From positions 1 to 51,743 of IMG/VR virus record IMGVR_UViG_3300022539_000036: a stretch of DNA of 51,743 nt; one strand, 5' to 3'. How positions within the stretch are numbered: position 1 is the stretch's first letter; each line of letters starts with the position of its first letter. The position numbers and the translations under genes are program-made. The notes below the pieces were generated by a model, which did no database searches, was not told the DNA's origin, and saw only the letters and a program-made list of their open reading frames with translations. The DNA is from a virus. Positions 47,128 to 51,743 of this stretch are shown here, one piece after another.

Positions 47128-47730
47128 ATCATCTATTCTAGGTAACATTATCCAAGATGTTAATATATATTTTTCTCCAGATAAAGGTGGATTTCCTCTG
47201 TGAACATAAGGAAACCCTGCAGGCCAAATAACAATTCTCCCTTTTTTAGGTTTCACCCTCATTTTTTGATGTAAAAATTCAGTTTCTCCCGCTTCTTTAA
47301 CATCATTTAAAAATATAATGTAAGCCATAGCTCTACCTTCATATAAAAAACCAGGATTATGTTCTACATGCCAAAGATGATACCCTTCTCCAGGTAAAGT
47401 TTTTTGTATTTTTAATCCTGTATATTTAAAATGATCTAAATTATAAGCTTCTAAAATACCTGTTTGTTTTTGATATTCATTTAAAGCTTGATCAAAATTA
47501 TATATTAAAGGTTTTAAAGTAGAAGCCCAGACGGGGACGTTGTGTTGATCAGCAAAAAATTGTTTATCTTTTTTAGTATAGATGTTGGCACCTTCAAATG
47601 TCATTCTATCAAAGGTATGTTCAAGTTTATTTTTTTCTTCGTAAAATTTTATAGCTTGATTACAGTCTATATCTGTAATGTAATTATCAAAAACACCTAT
47701 AAAATTTTTTATTGAATTTTTTCTTTCCAT
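47119..47730 (-). CDS. 2OG-Fe(II) oxygenase-like protein with HxE (H)
   Basis: 203 residues. GEGYHLWHVEHNPGFLYEGR is the proximal motif: YHxWHxE, with Glu in place of Asp in the HxD/E pair. IFLNDVKEAGETEFLHQKMR and IVIWPAGFPYVHRGNPPLSG hold the distal His. Glu as the third ligand is accepted in this family. It lies directly in front of the collar-domain genes with a promoter motif just upstream. A role in modifying tail fibres is an attractive inference. Confidence 0.8.
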   Translation of the reverse strand: MERKNSIKNFIGVFDNYITDIDCNQAIKFYEEKNKLEHTFDRMTFEGANIYTKKDKQFFADQHNVPVWASTLKPLIYNFDQALNEYQKQTGILEAYNLDHFKYTGLKIQKTLPGEGYHLWHVEHNPGFLYEGRAMAYIIFLNDVKEAGETEFLHQKMRVKPKKGRIVIWPAGFPYVHRGNPPLSGEKYILTSWIMLPRIDDLR

Positions 47731-47741
47731 TATTCAACATT

Positions 47742-47771
47742 AATATAACACTATGTGTTATATTTGTCTAA
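47742..47771 (-). promoter_or_regulatory. Late promoter with overlapping dyad
   Basis: On the minus strand TTAGAC (47766-47771) and TATATT (47742-47747), 18 bases apart, preceded by TG (extended -10). A perfect 9-bp dyad ATATAACAC/GTGTTATAT (47743-47763) covers the -10 box, a possible operator. It would drive oxygenase H. Confidence 0.45.
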
Positions 47772-48355
47772 GTTTTTATAATGTAATTTACTGTTAAGTA
47801 GGGCTGTAATATAGATGGGTTAGATGTGTTTCCTGCAAAGTTAGCACTCATGTTATGAGAGTGTGCGCCGCCAGATCCTGTACTTCCTGTATTGTCAGGA
47901 ACATACAATCTATTAGGTCCTATCTTTGGCGCTGGTGAAGTCATTGTCTGAGGTCCAGAAGTACCACCTTGTGGGTGACTGTGAGATGCAAGTTGTGCTG
48001 TTGATAAAGTAGCATTACCAGTTGAACCTGAAACATTACCGGTGTGTGTTATACTTGCTGTATTTGATCCACCTGTTGATGCTAGAGCTTTTCCAGGTGA
48101 TCTTCCAACTGGTACATTGTCTTCTAAGTTTGGCACATTAAAAGTTGTTGAACCATCACCTGATCCGTAAGTTGTACCAATGATTGCAAATAACGCAGCA
48201 TAAGTTGATCTTGAAACTGCTGCACCATCACAATCTAAAAAACCTGATGGAACAGAAGTATCTGACCATGGGATAATAGTTGCTGTTGGAATACCTTCTA
48301 TATCTGTAAGATTAGCACCGTCAAAATTATATTTAGTTGCTTCGTAATTTGACAT
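47768..48355 (-). CDS. Tail collar domain protein (paralogue 1)
   Basis: 195 residues. PTATIIPWSDTSVPSGFLDC and DGAAVSRSTYAALFAIIGTT followed by YGSGDGSTTFNVPNLEDNVP are the Phage_Collar (T4 gp12-type) domain, PF07484. Two HxH motifs (SHSHPQGG and HSHNMS) may bind metal, as His pairs do in T4 gp12. The end is a conserved SILQPYLTVNYIIKT. The central 35 residues differ between the three paralogues and likely form the receptor-contacting loop. Confidence 0.85.
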   Translation of the reverse strand: MSNYEATKYNFDGANLTDIEGIPTATIIPWSDTSVPSGFLDCDGAAVSRSTYAALFAIIGTTYGSGDGSTTFNVPNLEDNVPVGRSPGKALASTGGSNTASITHTGNVSGSTGNATLSTAQLASHSHPQGGTSGPQTMTSPAPKIGPNRLYVPDNTGSTGSGGAHSHNMSANFAGNTSNPSILQPYLTVNYIIKT

Positions 48356-48370
48356 GTTTTAATTCTCCAC

Positions 48371-48949
48371 TTATGTTTTTATAATATAATTTAATGTTAA
48401 ATAAGGTTGTACCACAGATGGATTAGCTGTGTTCCCTGTAAAATTAGCACTCATGTTATGTGAATGTCCGTCACCAGAACCGGTATTTCCCGTATTAGTA
48501 GGAACATAGAATCTAAAAGAAAAACTATCTGGAAAAACATATTGCGGTCCCTGTCTTCCACCTTGTGAGTGATCGTGAGATGCAAGTTGTGATGTTGATA
48601 AAGTTGCATTTGCTGTTGAGCCAGCAATGTTTCCGCTGGTTGTCACACTTACGGTATTTGCTCCACCAGTTCCACCTACAGATTTTGAAGGGGATTTTCC
48701 AACTGTTACGTTATCTTCTAAGTTTGGTACATTAAAAGTTGTCGAACCATCACCTGCTCCGTAGGTTGTTCCTATTATTGCAAATAACGCGGCGTAAGTT
48801 GATCTTGAAACTGCTGCACCATTACAATCTAAAAATCCAGATGGTACAGAGGCAGATGACCACGGAACAATAGTTGCTGTTGGAATACCTTCTATGCCTG
48901 TAAGGTTTGCTCCATCATAATCATATCTAGTAGCTTCGTAATTTGACAT
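48371..48949 (-). CDS. Tail collar domain protein (paralogue 2)
   Basis: 192 residues with the same collar domain (PTATIVPWSSASVPSGFLDC, then YGAGDGSTTFNVPNLEDNVT) and HxH motifs (SHDHSQGG, HSHNMS). The insert between them is PQYVFPDSFSFRFYVPTNTG, different from paralogue 1. C-terminus PYLTLNYIIKT. It follows paralogue 1 after 15 bases and looks like a tandem duplication. Confidence 0.85.
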   Translation of the reverse strand: MSNYEATRYDYDGANLTGIEGIPTATIVPWSSASVPSGFLDCNGAAVSRSTYAALFAIIGTTYGAGDGSTTFNVPNLEDNVTVGKSPSKSVGGTGGANTVSVTTSGNIAGSTANATLSTSQLASHDHSQGGRQGPQYVFPDSFSFRFYVPTNTGNTGSGDGHSHNMSANFTGNTANPSVVQPYLTLNYIIKT

Positions 48950-48972
48950 GTTTTAATTCTCCATTACATAGA

Positions 48973-49001
48973 GATATAACACCATGTATTCTAACTGTCT
49001 A
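48973..49001 (-). promoter_or_regulatory. Late promoter before collar genes
   Basis: TAGACA (48996-49001) and TATATC (48973-48978), 17 bases apart on the minus strand, with TG before the -10 (extended -10). It shares the string GTGTTATAT with the sites at 41.5 and 47.7 kb. It would drive the collar paralogues 2 and 1. Confidence 0.5.
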
Positions 49002-49009
49002 GTAAGAAA

Positions 49010-49435
49010 TTAAGAGCTATAAGAAGTAGGTCTCGCACCTAATCTAGTTATTTTTTCAGCTTCAGTTTCTTCTCTAAAAACTGGAGGATCTTGTCCTTCA
49101 GGATCTTGTCCTTCAGGATCTTCTATTTGAAGAGTATCATTATCCCAATCAGATTGTAATTGAGCTAAATGAGCTGCATCCCATTTATTAATAAATTGAT
49201 TTATGTCTCCAAGATTAGCTTCAGCATATGTTGAATTAGGAGTGTTATCTCTATATTCTACTTCATCTGTTGAAACTGAAGTTCCGTGTTGAATTGCCCA
49301 GATATTAGAAAATTTAGATTGATTCCAAAAATCAATATCATTATCAATTATATAATTTGTACCTGCTGCATCTCCTGTTTGTTTAATTATCATTTTGTCG
49401 TCAAAGACAATTGTCCAATTTGCGTTTGTTGCCAT
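49010..49435 (-). CDS. Tail fibre-associated protein with DPEGQ repeat
   Basis: 141 residues. MATNANWTIVFDDKMIIKQT and a Tyr/Asn-rich first half, then WDAAHLAQLQSDWDNDTLQI, then a short tandem repeat DPEGQDPEGQDP. The repeat is an exact 15-base duplication at 49086-49115. The C-terminus is polar. It is inserted between collar paralogues 2 and 3, so it may be a fibre adaptor or chaperone. The first part resembles small phage tail assembly proteins. Confidence 0.65.
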   Translation of the reverse strand: MATNANWTIVFDDKMIIKQTGDAAGTNYIIDNDIDFWNQSKFSNIWAIQHGTSVSTDEVEYRDNTPNSTYAEANLGDINQFINKWDAAHLAQLQSDWDNDTLQIEDPEGQDPEGQDPPVFREETEAEKITRLGARPTSYSS

Positions 49436-49445
49436 TTTTTTTCTC

Positions 49446-50024
49446 CTATGTTTTTATAATATAAATAATTGTTAAGTAAGGTTGTAACACAGAGGGGTTA
49501 GCTGTTCCACCAGAAAATGTAGCACTTAGGGTATGAGAATGCCCCTGACTAGAGCCTGTACTCCCTGTATTACTAGGACTATAGTATCTAACGCTTTGGT
49601 TAGAGTTATTAGGGGTTTGAGGTCCAGCAGTACCACCTTGTGGGTGATTGTGAGATGCAAGTTGTGGTGTTGATAAACTAGCATTTGCTGTATCACCGCC
49701 AATATTTCCACCTGCTACTACAGGAGTGGTATTTGCCCCACCTGTTGTACCTATAGATTTTGAAGGGGATTTTCCAATTACTACGTTATCTTGTAGGTCT
49801 GGTACATTAAAAGTTGTTGAACCATCACCTGAACCATAAGTTGTACCAACGATTGCAAATAACGCGGCGTAAGTTGATCTTGAAACTGCAGAACCATTAC
49901 ATTCTAAAAAACCTGATGGTATAGAAGAATCTGACCATGGTATAACAGTTGCTGTTGGAATACCTTCAATACCCTGTAGATTGCTACCACTGAAATCATA
50001 CCTTGTAGCTTCGTAATTAGCCAT
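49446..50024 (-). CDS. Tail collar domain protein (paralogue 3)
   Basis: 192 residues with PTATVIPWSDSSIPSGFLEC, then YGSGDGSTTFNVPDLQDNVV, SHNHPQGG and HSHTLS motifs, and a PYLTIIYIIKT end. Its variable insert is PNNSNQSVRYYSPSNTGSTG. Most divergent of the three, so it probably duplicated earliest. Expected to be a trimeric receptor-binding or short tail-fibre protein. Confidence 0.85.
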   Translation of the reverse strand: MANYEATRYDFSGSNLQGIEGIPTATVIPWSDSSIPSGFLECNGSAVSRSTYAALFAIVGTTYGSGDGSTTFNVPDLQDNVVIGKSPSKSIGTTGGANTTPVVAGGNIGGDTANASLSTPQLASHNHPQGGTAGPQTPNNSNQSVRYYSPSNTGSTGSSQGHSHTLSATFSGGTANPSVLQPYLTIIYIIKT

Positions 50025-50027
50025 GGT

Positions 50028-50729
50028 TTATTTCTCCTTATATGTCCAACCTGTAGTCGCGTCTCCTGAGTATACTAATGTCAAACCAGCACCTTGTGTA
50101 TTGACCACTAGATCAGATGCACTGTTTGCAATATTAGAACCGTTTCTTCCAATAGTTAAAGCGTTTGTATTAAAATCATATCCTTGATCTACGAAAGAGA
50201 CTTCATCTCCTGTAGCAGGTGAGGCTGGAAGCGTAATTGTAACTGCTCCACCATTTGTATTTACTAAAAGTTGAGCTCCAGCTTGAACTGTTTCAGCTGC
50301 TGAAACTGCTCTCCAGTTTCTTTGCTCATGAAGTTTTACTACATTAGTTCCATCAGAATATAATACGTAATTATTTCCTTCAGCTAAAAGAACACCTGTA
50401 CCTGACGATGTTTTAAAAGTTAAAGTGTAACCTGCATGGTCACATGCATTTTGTACGTTATAAACTTTTTCAATTGAATCTGGAATACTAACAGTTCTGT
50501 TAGCTGCTAAAGTTCCTGTTAATTTAATAACATCATTTTTACCATTCGATAAAGCACCGTTTGTAAAAGTTAAAGTTCTGTTAGCGTTAGTTAAATTAAA
50601 AGTTGTAAAGCCACCGATAGCTTGTTCTAAAATAAGTAAGTTTGTATTTGTAATTTGACCCCAAGTTCCCGAGTTTTCACCGGTTGCTTGTACTGTAAGT
50701 TTTAGATTAGCAGATGTAGAATTCGCCAT
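50028..50729 (-). CDS. Tail fibre / structural protein, beta-rich
   Basis: 233 residues, beta-rich and Thr/Asn/Ala-rich: KLTVQATGENSGTWGQITNT, then TFNLTNANRTLTFTNGALSN, YVLYSDGTNVVKLHEQRNWR and a beta-rich end (DDATTGWT-like). The GENSGTWG motif near the N-terminus occurs in tail proteins of marine phages. It likely bridges the fibre to the tail. A strong promoter lies 20-50 bases upstream. Confidence 0.7.
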   Translation of the reverse strand: MANSTSANLKLTVQATGENSGTWGQITNTNLLILEQAIGGFTTFNLTNANRTLTFTNGALSNGKNDVIKLTGTLAANRTVSIPDSIEKVYNVQNACDHAGYTLTFKTSSGTGVLLAEGNNYVLYSDGTNVVKLHEQRNWRAVSAAETVQAGAQLLVNTNGGAVTITLPASPATGDEVSFVDQGYDFNTNALTIGRNGSNIANSASDLVVNTQGAGLTLVYSGDATTGWTYKEK

Positions 50730-50750
50730 TTTTTAATTCCTTATACGTTC

Positions 50751-50779
50751 ATTTTATTAAAAATATGAGTTTCTGTCAA
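50751..50779 (-). promoter_or_regulatory. Strong promoter before tail fibre protein
   Basis: On the minus strand TTGACA (50774-50779) and TAAAAT (50751-50756), 17 bases apart, in the 55-base gap between genes. A nearly perfect sigma70 match; the -10 box lies 22 bases before the start codon. Confidence 0.6.
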
Positions 50780-50784
50780 ACTCA

Positions 50785-51743
50785 TTATGCAGCCACCTCC
50801 TGCCATCCTGGAGGGTCTAAAGGTGCTGAACCTGTATTAACTTCGTTCCAGATCAAAGCACTACCAGATCCTTGGTTCATAGTCAAGCTTAAACCTGTTA
50901 GCTGAATATCAATATGAATTACAACACTGACACCAGCTAATTGATTATTCATTGGTATTCCTGTTACATCAACTTCCTGACCAGGGACAGCTACGGCTGT
51001 TCCTAACCCTGCTGTCATTGCAATACCTGTTGGACTTGCACCTGCTCCAGCTAAACCTAAAGCAGTTCCTAAATTTGCAATCATAGGTTCACCTATGATC
51101 ATTGCATCAGGTGCTGGATCTACATTACCTAAAGTTGCTTGCGCTACATTTAAAGTATTAAGAGTTAAATTAGCATTACCAGTCATCGCTAATGTTCCAG
51201 CCGCAGCTGTCATTGCAATGCCTGTTACATCAACATTTGCAAACTGACCTTCAACTCCCCATGCATTAACATTCCAACCTTGTCTACCCCAACCTGTTTG
51301 GTTAAAAGCATCTATAGTTCCAAGACCCATAGACATTGCATTACCTGTAGCCATAGCATCAGGGCCAGCGTCAGCTGTTCCTAAACTATTGGTAAGTGCA
51401 AAACCTGTTTGAAAAATTGTAGTTGCTATATCTACAGTTACAGAACCAAGAGCAGTTGTAATAAGTTGATTGTTATTTGTAGATGGACCTGGAGATACAT
51501 CAATAGAAGCTACGACACTAGCTAAAGTTCCTGTAAGTGCTTGACCAGGTGCTATAAGGTTTCCTGCAATACCCCATGCAGAATCATTCCATGCTAGTCT
51601 ACCCCAACCAGTATTAATTTCACCAACAGTTGTTTCGTCACCTAGAGATGCAGTAAGGGCAATACCCGTAACTGTAAAAGTTGGGTCTGCTAAATCGTTC
51701 CATTGGTTTTGGCCCCAAAAGCCGGTATTCCAAGTTCCTGATG
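50785..51743 (-). CDS. Tail fibre protein, 5'-truncated at window end
   Basis: The frame is open from the right window edge to the stop at 50785 (318 codons visible), so the start is outside; an internal ATG at 51354 is not the true start. The protein is Gly/Ala/Thr-rich with repeated beta motifs: TGWGRQGWNVNAWGVEG, TGWGRLAWNDSAWGIAG, TGFWGQNQWND, and VTGIAMTAAAGTL / GIAMTAGLGTAV. Such Trp/Gly motifs occur in marine phage tail fibres. Likely a long fibre whose repeats form a shaft. The true length is unknown. Confidence 0.7.
   Translation of the reverse strand, partial: SGTWNTGFWGQNQWNDLADPTFTVTGIALTASLGDETTVGEINTGWGRLAWNDSAWGIAGNLIAPGQALTGTLASVVASIDVSPGPSTNNNQLITTALGSVTVDIATTIFQTGFALTNSLGTADAGPDAMATGNAMSMGLGTIDAFNQTGWGRQGWNVNAWGVEGQFANVDVTGIAMTAAAGTLAMTGNANLTLNTLNVAQATLGNVDPAPDAMIIGEPMIANLGTALGLAGAGASPTGIAMTAGLGTAVAVPGQEVDVTGIPMNNQLAGVSVVIHIDIQLTGLSLTMNQGSGSALIWNEVNTGSAPLDPPGWQEVAA

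Noticed and set aside
28443-47730. Base-J or hydroxymethylated DNA modification system
   Set aside because: The oxygenases match PF13759 and P4H-type motifs rather than TET/JBP, and no base hydroxymethylase is seen; kept only as a low-weight possibility.

Overview
This window is most of the genome of a tailed, double-stranded DNA phage, probably a podovirus-like phage of an AT-rich marine bacterium such as SAR11, SAR116 or a relative. The genome is AT-rich and almost fully coding, with 4- to 40-base gene overlaps. It carries a terminase, a portal protein, large ejection-type virion proteins, a family A DNA polymerase, and many tiny basic proteins of the kind common in uncultured marine phage contigs. 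The host is an inference from composition and gene style. No rRNA, tRNA, integrase, phage RNA polymerase or major capsid gene is visible. Both ends cut the genome: the left end stops right after a scaffold-like gene, so the major capsid gene probably lies beyond it, and the right end cuts a tail-fibre gene.

Layout. Nearly everything reads on the minus strand. 11.1 to 0 kb is the head module: terminase large subunit, two virion-like proteins, portal, a run of tiny Lys/Arg-rich proteins with an embedded holin, a GroES-like co-chaperonin and a scaffold-like protein. 11.2-13.0 kb holds small genes behind promoter/dyad combinations. 13.3-16.2 kb is an accessory region with plus-strand genes (two small ORFs, a GP88-family gene, terminase small subunit), several structured RNA candidates and CAAGC repeat tracts. 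16.1-20.4 kb holds a 2OG oxygenase, an iteron-like gap that may be an origin, a RecB-like nuclease, a LAGLIDADG endonuclease, a methyltransferase and a chain of small overlapping genes. 20.4-24.7 kb holds four more 2OG oxygenases and a lysis cluster (M15 peptidase and small membrane proteins). 24.7-32.6 kb is the replication operon: SSB-like protein, AEP-type primase, a glycosyltransferase, UvrD-like helicase, DUF3310, a 32-residue membrane peptide and DNA polymerase. A plus-strand SNF2-like helicase follows, preceded by a possible structured leader RNA. 34.2-46 kb encodes ejection/internal proteins, two glycosyltransferases and a large beta-rich structural protein. 46-51.7 kb has three more 2OG oxygenases and the adhesion module: three collar-domain paralogues and further fibre proteins.

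Main points of interest: (1) eight different 2OG-Fe(II) oxygenase-like genes and three glycosyltransferases, several beside tail-fibre or lysis genes, which suggests a hydroxylation/glycosylation programme; (2) an H-type pseudoknot and hairpin cluster flanking a GC-richer GP88 cassette bordered by CAAGC repeats; (3) a tRNA-like-topology RNA candidate in the SNF2 helicase leader; (4) a virion protein with eleven exact 11-residue repeats; (5) about twelve tiny basic proteins between portal and scaffold; (6) a Leu at the position equivalent to E. coli Pol I Phe762; (7) recurring promoter motifs. Protein families are assigned from motifs read by eye, without database searches.
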